A stretch of 30,638 nt of DNA from Lachnospiraceae bacterium. GTDB taxonomy: Bacteria > Bacillota > Clostridia > Oscillospirales > Ruminococcaceae. Below are positions 6,244 through 13,116 of this stretch, one piece after another; position 1 is the stretch's first letter; every line of letters begins with the position of its first letter. The stretch lies in assembly GCA_023664705.1 (NCBI GenBank), contig JAMPFE010000012.1, positions 43,646-74,283 of the forward strand. The letters are read 5' to 3'. The translations under genes and the position numbers were made by a program. The notes under the pieces were generated by a model. The model searched no databases, had not been told where the DNA came from, and worked only from the letters and a program-made list of their open reading frames with translations.

Positions 6244-8589
6244 TTAATTAAAATTTTTCGGATGATATGTGTTTTCTTCTGCCTTACGATACCATTTATC
6301 GGCTTCCTGCTTATCTTGGACAACTCCCCAGCCATATAAATAGCAGTCACCTATTTTTTTCATTGCGTCTATATTGTCTTGCTCGGCAGATAAGCGATAC
6401 CACTTTATGGCTTCGCTTTTATTAAATTTAACACCATAACCATATAAATAGCAATCGCCTAATTTTTTCTGTGCCTCACTATCTTCTTGTTCGGCAGCCT
6501 TGCGATACCATTCCACTGCTTCACGTTGGTCTTTGCTGACACCAGTGCCATTATAATAACAGTCACCCAATCGGCATTGCGCACTGCTATCTCCTTGCTC
6601 GGCAGCCTTACGATACCAGTTTACGGCTTCTTGTTCATTTTTACGAATGCCATAGCCGTTACAATAGCAATCGCCTAATTTGTTTTGCGCTTCAACGTAC
6701 CCCTGCTCGGCAGCTTTGCGATACCATTTCACGGCTTCCTGATTGTTTTCATCAACGCCATAACCATAGAAATAACAGTAGCCTAATTCATATTGTGCTT
6801 CTGCATGACCTTGTTCGGCGGCTTTACGATACCATTTTACGCTTTCTTTAGTATCATCTTCATTATCTTCCAATGCGCCGTTTAATTGATAATAATCGCC
6901 CAACTTGCATTGTGCTTCAACATATCCTTGTTCAGCAGATTTCAGATACCACTTCACGGCTTCTTGTTCATTTTCTTCAACACCCCAGCCATTCATATAG
7001 CAGTTTCCCAACACCCATTGCCCAGTAGCAAAACCTTGTTCAGCGGACAATTGAAACCATTTTACAGCTTCTTTTTCATCTTTTTCAACTCCAACCCCTT
7101 CCACATAACAAATACCTAATCTGGTTTGTGCTGGTGCATAATCTTGCTCTGCAGCTTTACGAAACCACGCTACAGCTTCTTGTTCGTTTTTTTCAACACC
7201 ATCGCCACGGTAATAACATATACCTAACGAGCACTGTCCGCTAGCTAAACCTTGTTCTGCAGCCATACGAAACCATTTGACAGCTTCTTGTACGCTTTTC
7301 TCAACACCATTTCCATTTATAATGCAAAGTCCTAAATTATTCTGCGCTTTTGCATTACCTTTATCAGCCGCCAAACGATACCATTTAACGGCTTCTTCAT
7401 AATCAGGCTCATCGGCATTGTAGTAGGACTCACCCAACTTAAATTGCGCCTCGGCAGAACCGCTCTCCGCTTGTCTGCGGAGCGTGTCGCTATCCGAGGA
7501 AGGTTCTTCCGCAACCGTTTGCGGAATATTTTCGGGAATTTCACTCGTTTCAATGCTTTCTATCGAGATATCCCGAATACAGCCCAAGAAGTCCATTTTG
7601 CTTTCCATAAAGCAGTCGTACAACTCATTTGTGCTATATGCGGTATCGCCGTCCATATCGTGTTTATCCAGAATAGCCGCAATGATTTTATCGGGCTTTT
7701 TGGCTTTCTTATCCATTTTCGGCAGCAGAGAATAGCGCTCCATGCACTCCATAAACATATCGGAATACAGATTTTCATTATAGCAGGAGAGTTCCCCGTA
7801 AACTATTCCAAGGTAATCATCGGATATCTCGGCAAACATACTCATTATCTCGGTAAGCGGTATTTCGTTATCCGACAGCATTCCATGCTTTGTGAGCGTG
7901 CCTTTCAGTATTCCCATTTTTCGGTCGTCATCAGCCATACGCCTGTCGACCTGCGATATTATGCAGAGCAATGAGGTCATGCTGTTGTTCAGGTCATATT
8001 TCCCTAACTCTATTTCCTCTTTGAGCATATGAAAATTATCCATGCTTTCAATTTTCTCGTTGAGAGAATTGGCAAGAGAGCCTATTGTGCTTATTATGTC
8101 GCTCTTGAACTGCGCAATATCCTCTTTTGTCTGAACAAGCGCGTTTGCAAGCGAACCAACGCTCTCTATAATGTCATTCTTAAACTGCGCTGTAGCCTCT
8201 TGCGTTTGGAGCAACGCAAAGTTAGTCGCCACAAGCTGACTGCCGAGATAATTCACTGAGTTACCGAGCGAAACTATCTGCATTTGCTCGACCTTAGAGT
8301 TCTCATACAGCACAGCGACCGCCTGCGACGTGTAGGCGGCGATTTGGTCTTTGTGCTGGGATATTTCTTTGACTGTAGCCTTATTCTTGCCCGTAATGGT
8401 GAACCACATTTTCTTATACCATTTTTGCTTCTCCATCATTGACAGTTGGCTGTCGGACATCTCTTTTTCCGAGGCTATCATATTCATTATGGAAGTCATC
8501 TGCGCAACGGTTTTCTTGGCTTCGGTAACGTCGAGCGTTACAAGTTCCGTCACATCTGCTTGCGTCATTAACTGTGTACTCATACTCAT
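6244..8589 (-). CDS. Sel1-repeat (SLR) protein with helical N-terminal domain
   Basis: The 781-residue protein has two parts. Residues 1-370 are predicted largely helical, with repeated QTQEATAQFKNDII / QTKEDIAQFKSDII segments suggesting a coiled coil or a haemolysin-E-like helical bundle; the only cysteines are scattered and no signal peptide is seen. Residues about 376-774 hold eleven Sel1-like repeats of 36 residues (pattern A-Q--LG-CY--G-GV--N--EAVKWYRKAAEQG), one enlarged by three residues. Sel1 solenoids mediate protein-protein contacts. The gene follows the 385-aa membrane protein gene by 13 bases and has its own AAGGAG site. I infer that the two act as a pair, with the solenoid as scaffold or sensor. 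The exact biological role is unknown. Confidence 0.88.
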   Translation of the reverse strand: MSMSTQLMTQADVTELVTLDVTEAKKTVAQMTSIMNMIASEKEMSDSQLSMMEKQKWYKKMWFTITGKNKATVKEISQHKDQIAAYTSQAVAVLYENSKVEQMQIVSLGNSVNYLGSQLVATNFALLQTQEATAQFKNDIIESVGSLANALVQTKEDIAQFKSDIISTIGSLANSLNEKIESMDNFHMLKEEIELGKYDLNNSMTSLLCIISQVDRRMADDDRKMGILKGTLTKHGMLSDNEIPLTEIMSMFAEISDDYLGIVYGELSCYNENLYSDMFMECMERYSLLPKMDKKAKKPDKIIAAILDKHDMDGDTAYSTNELYDCFMESKMDFLGCIRDISIESIETSEIPENIPQTVAEEPSSDSDTLRRQAESGSAEAQFKLGESYYNADEPDYEEAVKWYRLAADKGNAKAQNNLGLCIINGNGVEKSVQEAVKWFRMAAEQGLASGQCSLGICYYRGDGVEKNEQEAVAWFRKAAEQDYAPAQTRLGICYVEGVGVEKDEKEAVKWFQLSAEQGFATGQWVLGNCYMNGWGVEENEQEAVKWYLKSAEQGYVEAQCKLGDYYQLNGALEDNEDDTKESVKWYRKAAEQGHAEAQYELGYCYFYGYGVDENNQEAVKWYRKAAEQGYVEAQNKLGDCYCNGYGIRKNEQEAVNWYRKAAEQGDSSAQCRLGDCYYNGTGVSKDQREAVEWYRKAAEQEDSEAQKKLGDCYLYGYGVKFNKSEAIKWYRLSAEQDNIDAMKKIGDCYLYGWGVVQDKQEADKWYRKAEENTYHPKNFN
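6268..7464 (-). repeat. Eleven tandem Sel1-repeat units (~108 bp each)
   Basis: The coding repeats recur every 108 bases (one unit 117), with recurring plus-strand text such as GCGATACCA and GCTTC. This is a protein-level repeat, not a CRISPR array: units are contiguous, diverged, and in frame throughout. Confidence 0.88.
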
Positions 8590-8602
8590 ATTTCAAATCT
8601 CC

Positions 8603-9760
8603 TTAAATATTTTTGATAAGCGCGTTAAGTTCGTTTATGCCGCTCCTGTCCGACAAGACCTCAACGCCCTTTGACTGCAGCATATTAAGCTGATTGTTCT
8701 CATTGGCTATCATCGCGAATTGCTTTTGCTGTTCCGCGATTTCATCAACAAATTGGTCGAAGTACGCAGCCGAGCTTTCAATAGCGTACAACATCGGCAC
8801 ATACATTTCGGTAATAGAAGCATAATACTTAGCCTCTCCAAGCTGTTTTGCGTAATCTCCTCGTCCGAACGCGGGAGCGATTATCTTATCCAGAGCGGCA
8901 CCGACAACAATTGCAACGGGAACGCTCAAAAGCGCGGAGGCTCCCAATGCGGTAAGCCCCGCCTGAACGGGTATCATTATCCCCGACGAAACAGCGCCCG
9001 TTATGCCGCCCTGTAACCCCGATTTGCCTATTTCTACGAGATATTCTTTCGGAGTTATCTCCCCGTTTTTCATTCGCTTGAATGAGAATATAGTCTCCGT
9101 TCCCATGCTGATTACAGCGCCTATCGCACCCGCCTTTGCCATTGTTCCCGCAACGTTCTTTATGGTGTATTGACCGACAGCTTGTCCGTTCTTGGCTTGC
9201 TCCATACGCTTGTCGGTGTTTTTCTTTATGGTAGCGCTGTCTTGGAATTCCTTAGTTTTGTAGCCTTGTTTCTGAACGTTAGCCACCTGTTCCTTGTTGG
9301 TAACGACTATGGTGTCTTTAGAGGTGTTGTCAAGATGAGGGGACGTTTTTGACGTATATGCCTTGTTCTGATATGTAGCCTTGGTTTTGCCCGTAATAAT
9401 GCTTGTTTCCTTGATGTCATACCCGACCTGTGTAGCGGAAGTCCCTGCGTCGAAGCGAGAGAACAGCTTATCAAACGATTGTCTTTGAGCCGTCATAAAA
9501 TCCCACTCATAGCCTTTACCCTGCAATACGGTTCGCTGCAGCCATTGGGGATTGTTTGCCGCAGCCGCCTTTATTGCGTCCGCACTGCCCAAGCAATGAT
9601 AATTCTCGCCTATCCACTTCCAGAACTCAACGTTATTCGCGAGTACGTCCGCTTGCTTTGCCGCCGCGAGAGCCGTTCCCATGTTCGCCGCCTGACGTTC
9701 GGCAGTAAGCCGTGACGTATCCGTTATGCACTCCATAACATCTTTTTCCGTTATTCCCAT
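8603..9760 (-). CDS. 385-aa protein with glycine-rich membrane hairpin, unknown function
   Basis: First gene of the operon, with a clear GGAGG site 7 bases before ATG. Residues 1-200 are soluble, with alanine-rich helices, then a beta-like, lysine- and threonine-rich stretch (IVVTNKEQVANVQKQGYKTK). Residues about 205-300 contain glycine/alanine hydrophobic segments (MAKAGAIGAVISMG, GGITGAVSSGIMIPV, LLSVPVAIVVGAALDKI) that could insert in a membrane as a helical hairpin. A helical C-terminus follows. There is no signal peptide. I do not recognise a named family. The layout (soluble head, glycine-rich hairpin, helical tail) resembles pore-forming or membrane-remodelling proteins only in general form. 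It is directly followed by the Sel1 protein and probably partners it. Confidence 0.7.
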   Translation of the reverse strand: MGITEKDVMECITDTSRLTAERQAANMGTALAAAKQADVLANNVEFWKWIGENYHCLGSADAIKAAAANNPQWLQRTVLQGKGYEWDFMTAQRQSFDKLFSRFDAGTSATQVGYDIKETSIITGKTKATYQNKAYTSKTSPHLDNTSKDTIVVTNKEQVANVQKQGYKTKEFQDSATIKKNTDKRMEQAKNGQAVGQYTIKNVAGTMAKAGAIGAVISMGTETIFSFKRMKNGEITPKEYLVEIGKSGLQGGITGAVSSGIMIPVQAGLTALGASALLSVPVAIVVGAALDKIIAPAFGRGDYAKQLGEAKYYASITEMYVPMLYAIESSAAYFDQFVDEIAEQQKQFAMIANENNQLNMLQSKGVEVLSDRSGINELNALIKNI

Positions 9761-9795
9761 ATTTTACCTCCGACAAGATGAACTATACTGTCTAT

Positions 9796-9824
9796 ATTAT
9801 AGCACAATAATTCCTGTTAGTCAA
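9796..9824 (-). promoter_or_regulatory. Sigma-A promoter of the left accessory operon
   Basis: On the minus strand TTGACT and TATAAT are separated by exactly 17 bases, about 36 bases upstream of the first start codon. ACTATACT (9782-9789) and its exact complement AGTATAGT (9837-9844) flank the promoter symmetrically, possibly operator half-sites. Confidence 0.88.
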
Positions 9825-10060
9825 GTACTTTTAGGAAGTATAGTGCTTATTTTCAACTTTCACACTATCGGAGACGGGCTCTTGGCGATACGCAAAAAAA
9901 ATGCCGCCCGAAGCCTAAGCCTCCGATATATACAATGGTGCAGTAACATTATAGCAAACTACAAGGACAAACCTCTGTCCGTGCAAAATATTTTCATAAT
10001 TTTAGGTCGTGAGCTTATATGAGAGCGGGTCGTCTCGACCAGCGCGGCGTCCGCGCAGTT

Positions 10061-10092
10061 AATCCCATTGTTACGTGCAATGGGATTTTTTT
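10061..10092 (+). terminator. Plus-strand intrinsic terminator without an obvious gene
   Basis: AATCCCATTG, a 7-base loop and CAATGGGATT form a perfect 10-bp stem followed by T's. No plus-strand gene lies upstream, so it ends either an unseen RNA or a gene displaced by the neighbouring element. Confidence 0.85.
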
Positions 10093-10121
10093 ACCGATAA
10101 AATAGGCACGCTATGCAACAC

Positions 10122-10155
10122 GAAAAAGGGGCTCGAAACGCTTTCAAGCCCCTTT
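10122..10155 (-). terminator. nfnB: Terminator of nfnAB operon
   Basis: The arms (10125-10138 and 10142-10155) pair over 14 positions with a single mismatch. On the minus strand a run of T follows. It lies 33 bases beyond the nfnB stop codon. Confidence 0.9.
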
Positions 10156-10187
10156 GTTTATTTGCGGATAATATTCAATTTATAGGA

Positions 10188-11576
10188 TCAAGACTTGCTT
10201 TTGATATATTCGTCCATAGCCTTTGCGGCGGTCTTGCCCGCGCCCATCGCGAGGATTACCGTTGCCGCGCCCGTTACCGCGTCGCCGCCCGCGAACACGC
10301 CCTCGCGAGAGGTTTGACCAACCTCGTCCGCGATAAAGCAGCCGTGCTTGTTGGTGTCGAGACCCTTTGTGGTGTTGCGGATAAGCGGGTTCGGGGATGT
10401 TCCGATAGACATAACTACGCAGTCCACGTCGAGCACGAACTCGCTGTTCGGCTTCTCGATAGGTCTGCGGCGGCCGGAAGCATCGGGCTCGCCGAGCTCC
10501 ATTTCAACGCACTTCATGCCCGTCACGAATTTATGCTCGTCTCCGAGTATCTCCACGGGATTGTTGAGCGTCTTGAAGATAATGCCCTCTTCTTTTGCGT
10601 GCTCGATTTCCTCGTTACGCGCGGGCATTTCCTCCTCGCCGCGGCGGTATACTATGTACACGTTCTCCGCGCCGAGACGCTTCGCGCAGCGCGCAGCGTC
10701 CATAGCGACGTTGCCGCCGCCGACAACGGCGACGTTGGTGTTTTTCTTTATGGGCGTATCGCTGCCCTCCTTGTACGCTTTCATAAGATTTACGCGCGTG
10801 AGGAACTCGTTCGCGGAGTACACGCCCTTGAGGTTCTCGCCTGGGATATTCATAAATCTCGGCAAGCCCGCGCCCGAGCCGATGAAAATCGCCTCGTAGC
10901 CCTGCTCGAACAGCTCGTCGACCTCGATAGTGCGCCCGATAACGACGTTGGTCTCGACCTTAACGCCGAGTGCTTTCAGGTTGTCGACCTCGTGCTGGAC
11001 GATAGACTTCGGCAGTCTGAACTCGGGAATGCCGTACACCAGAACGCCGCCCGCGAGGTGCAGAGCCTCGAAAACGGTAACGTCGTAGCCCATTTTCGCG
11101 AGGTCGCCCGCGCAGGTAAGCCCCGAGGGACCAGCGCCGATTATCGCGCACTTGTGACCGTTCTTTTCGGGAACGGCGGGCGCTTCCGTCGAGTGAGAAT
11201 TGTGCCAATCGGCAACGAAACGCTCCAGCCTGCCGATAGCGACGGGCTCGCCCTTTATGCCGCGCACGCACTTGCTTTCGCACTGCGTTTCCTGCGGGCA
11301 GACGCGTCCGCACACCGCGGGCAGAGAACTGCTCTTGGCGATGACTTGATACGCGCCCTCGAAGTCCTTTTCCCTTATTTTGGCGATGAACTCGGGAATG
11401 TCGATAGCGACGGGGCAGCCCCCCACGCAGGGCTTGTTCTTGCAGTTAAGGCAGCGCTCCGCCTCGTCGACAGCCTGCTCCTCGGTGTAGCCGAGAGCCA
11501 CCTCTTGGAAATTTTTATTGCGGACGTTCGCGTCCTGAACGGGCATTTCGTTCTTTTTCAAGCTCATATTCGGCAT
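10188..11576 (-). CDS. nfnB: NfnB: GltD-like large subunit of NADH-dependent ferredoxin:NADP+ oxidoreductase
   Basis: The 462-residue protein is of the small glutamate-synthase-subunit (GltD/GltA) family. An N-terminal ferredoxin-like domain has two cysteine sets (C42, C45, C50, C54 and C89, C93, C99, C103) for [4Fe-4S] clusters. A FAD-binding GAGPSG follows at 147-152, and an NAD(P)-binding VVGGGNVAMD near 284-293. No large glutamate synthase subunit is nearby. Instead the gene directly follows an NfnA-like gene (one base between stop and start), the arrangement of electron-bifurcating NfnAB, which couples NADPH, NAD+ and ferredoxin redox in the cytoplasm. Annotation pipelines often call it gltA. 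The two-gene context makes NfnB the better call. Confidence 0.82.
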   Translation of the reverse strand: MPNMSLKKNEMPVQDANVRNKNFQEVALGYTEEQAVDEAERCLNCKNKPCVGGCPVAIDIPEFIAKIREKDFEGAYQVIAKSSSLPAVCGRVCPQETQCESKCVRGIKGEPVAIGRLERFVADWHNSHSTEAPAVPEKNGHKCAIIGAGPSGLTCAGDLAKMGYDVTVFEALHLAGGVLVYGIPEFRLPKSIVQHEVDNLKALGVKVETNVVIGRTIEVDELFEQGYEAIFIGSGAGLPRFMNIPGENLKGVYSANEFLTRVNLMKAYKEGSDTPIKKNTNVAVVGGGNVAMDAARCAKRLGAENVYIVYRRGEEEMPARNEEIEHAKEEGIIFKTLNNPVEILGDEHKFVTGMKCVEMELGEPDASGRRRPIEKPNSEFVLDVDCVVMSIGTSPNPLIRNTTKGLDTNKHGCFIADEVGQTSREGVFAGGDAVTGAATVILAMGAGKTAAKAMDEYIKSKS

Positions 11577-11577
11577 T

Positions 11578-12417
11578 TCAATTTACCCCCTTGAACAAAT
11601 TGCAGACTTCCTCGCGCTTTTTCGTCTCGAACTCCTTGTACATCGTGCCGCGCTCCATTGCCTCGTCAAAGTCGACGAGATGTCCGTCGAAGTCGGGACC
11701 GTCCACGCACGCGAACTTCGTCTCGCCGCCGACGGTAAGCCGACAGCCGCCGCACATTCCCGTGCCGTCGATCATTATCGGGTTCATCGAGACGACGGTC
11801 TTGATGCCGTATTCCTTGGTGAGCCTGCACACGAACTTCATCATTATCAGCGGACCGATAGCGATTACCTCGTCGTACTTGTTGCCCGCCTCGATAAGCT
11901 CTTTGAGCGCGTCCGTAACGAGACCCTTTGTACCGTGAGAGCCGTCGTCCGTCATCATCTTCATAACGTCGGAGACGGCGTTAAATTCGTCCTCGAGGAT
12001 AACGAGATCCTTGTTTCTGAAGCCTACTATGGAATGTACCTCGCAGCCGTTGTTATGGAGCTTTTTGGCAATGGGGTACGCGATAGCGCAGCCCACGCCG
12101 CCGCCCACAACGGCTACCTTTTTCAGCCCCTCGGTATGCGACGCCACGCCGAGCGGTCCCACGAAATCGTGGATAAACTCGCCCTCGTTGAGGCGGTTGA
12201 GCAGCTCGGTGGTCGCGCCGACTATCTGGAAAATAATGGTGACGGTGCCCTTTTCGCGGTCAAAATCCGCGACGGTAAGCGGAATTCGCTCGCCGTCTTC
12301 GTTGACGCGAAGAATGATAAACTGACCGGGCTCGGCTTTCTTGGCGATAAGCGGAGCCTCCACCTCCATAAGCGTAACGGTGGGGTTCAGTACTTGCTTT
12401 TTAACTATTTTATACAT
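11578..12417 (-). CDS. nfnA: NfnA: ferredoxin-NADP reductase-like small subunit
   Basis: The 279-residue protein belongs to the dihydroorotate-dehydrogenase-electron-transfer/sulfide dehydrogenase-like flavoprotein family. RIPLTVAD at 44-51 fits the FAD-binding RxPL motif. VVGGGVGCAIA at 103-113 is the NAD-binding loop. MCGGC (C222, C225) and C237 provide three ligands of a [2Fe-2S] cluster. In characterised NfnA proteins an aspartate is the fourth ligand, and Asp217 is well placed for it. It is first in a two-gene operon with nfnB, behind its own sigma-A promoter and a GGAGGG site. Together the proteins balance NADH, NADPH and reduced ferredoxin in anaerobic metabolism. Without nfnB as neighbour it could be mistaken for SudB or PyrK. 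Confidence 0.82.
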   Translation of the reverse strand: MYKIVKKQVLNPTVTLMEVEAPLIAKKAEPGQFIILRVNEDGERIPLTVADFDREKGTVTIIFQIVGATTELLNRLNEGEFIHDFVGPLGVASHTEGLKKVAVVGGGVGCAIAYPIAKKLHNNGCEVHSIVGFRNKDLVILEDEFNAVSDVMKMMTDDGSHGTKGLVTDALKELIEAGNKYDEVIAIGPLIMMKFVCRLTKEYGIKTVVSMNPIMIDGTGMCGGCRLTVGGETKFACVDGPDFDGHLVDFDEAMERGTMYKEFETKKREEVCNLFKGVN

Positions 12418-12449
12418 TGAACTATTCCCTCCTTATTCAATACAATAAA

Positions 12450-12478
12450 ATTATATCACAAGCGATGCTTTTTTGCAA
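12450..12478 (-). promoter_or_regulatory. nfnA: nfnA promoter
   Basis: On the minus strand TTGCAA and TATAAT are 17 bases apart, 33 bases upstream of the nfnA start codon. Confidence 0.8.
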
Positions 12479-12555
12479 TAGTTTTTTCGGCGTTTTTTAT
12501 GTTATTTGATGCATTATTCGGAAAATTTTTCATCATTTTTTCACAAAAAGGGGTA

Positions 12556-12584
12556 TTGACAAATTATTGAAATCGCTGTATAAT
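12556..12584 (+). promoter_or_regulatory. Consensus sigma-A promoter of MarR-ABC operon
   Basis: Perfect TTGACA and TATAAT hexamers with a 17-base spacer. The transcript would start near 12591, inside the palindrome described next. Confidence 0.92.
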
Positions 12585-12598
12585 GTAGGATATCCAAC
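12585..12598 (+). promoter_or_regulatory. Candidate MarR operator
   Basis: GTAGGATATCCAAC contains the perfect palindrome GGATATCC, with outer GT/AC also symmetric. It sits immediately after the -10 box, where a bound repressor would block initiation. MarR proteins usually autoregulate through such sites. Confidence 0.6.
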
Positions 12599-12642
12599 AA
12601 GTTATTTTGCACCCGAAACTCATTGTTAAAGGAGGAATACGT

Positions 12643-13116
12643 ATGGATAAACGCGGGATCGGAGTCCGGCTGAGGCTGCTTAACAACGCCGTGCGGCGGT
12701 ATGTCGACCGCTACGCGGAGGGAAAGAAGGCTCTGGAAAGCCTCACCTGCTCCAACGGCTGGATAATCGGCTACGTCTGCGAGATGAGAGAATGCGGCAG
12801 GGATGTCTATCAGCGCGACCTCGAAAACAACTTCGGCATAACCCGCTCCACTGCCTCAAAGGTGCTGGGGCTTATGGAAAAAAAGGGCTTGATAGAGCGC
12901 GTGAGCGTAAGCCACGACGCGCGCCTGAAAAAGATAGTGCCTACCGAAAAATCGCTCGAGATAGGGCGTATAATCAAGGAGGACAACGAAAAAATGGAGC
13001 TTTTGCTCAAAAAGGGCTTTTCTCCGAAGGAGCTTGAACAGCTCTACGGTTATTTAGAGAGAATACAAAGCAATTTGGAGTCCGCGGAGAAAGTCGGCAG
13101 GAGGGAGAGAATATAA
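12643..13116 (+). CDS. MarR-family transcriptional regulator
   Basis: The 157-residue protein has a MarR-type winged helix: DVYQRDLENNFGITRSTASK as helix-turn-helix (about residues 55-74), GLMEKKGLIERVSVSHDAR as recognition-helix end and wing, then LKKIVPTEK and a C-terminal dimerisation helix. The start was chosen at MDKRG because AAAGGAGG lies at the right spacing; an upstream in-frame ATG lacks one. Its stop overlaps the start of the first ABC exporter gene (TAATGA), so the three genes form one operon. By family and context it probably represses this exporter operon and is released by a drug or peptide ligand. Confidence 0.9.
   Translation: MDKRGIGVRLRLLNNAVRRYVDRYAEGKKALESLTCSNGWIIGYVCEMRECGRDVYQRDLENNFGITRSTASKVLGLMEKKGLIERVSVSHDARLKKIVPTEKSLEIGRIIKEDNEKMELLLKKGFSPKELEQLYGYLERIQSNLESAEKVGRRERI

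Larger units (their letters stand above)
9761..10187. other. Intergenic junction between accessory operon and core genes
   Basis: No convincing gene is seen. The stretch holds the minus-strand promoter of the accessory operon, a series of small plus-strand hairpins (GGACA/TGTCC near 9963-9979, GGTCG/CGACC near 10027-10039, GCGG/CCGC after it), a plus-strand terminator and the minus-strand nfn terminator. A boundary of the left mobile element probably falls here, since base composition changes across it. Confidence 0.5.

Noticed and set aside
6268..7464. Regular ~108-base repeats suggesting a CRISPR array
   Set aside because: The repeats are contiguous, diverged and in frame, and translate to Sel1 repeats; no spacers or cas genes are present.
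9726..10022. 98-codon plus-strand frame upstream of the orphan terminator
   Set aside because: It has no ribosome site, overlaps the divergent gene start and promoter, and has no recognisable protein features.
10113..11594. Long plus-strand frame opposite nfnB
   Set aside because: An antisense shadow caused by G+C-rich codons; the minus strand carries clear flavoprotein motifs.
10188..12417. Glutamate synthase (gltA/gltD) reading of the flavoprotein pair
   Set aside because: No large synthase subunit is present, and the partner is NfnA-like with RxPL and three cluster cysteines; NfnAB explains both genes.
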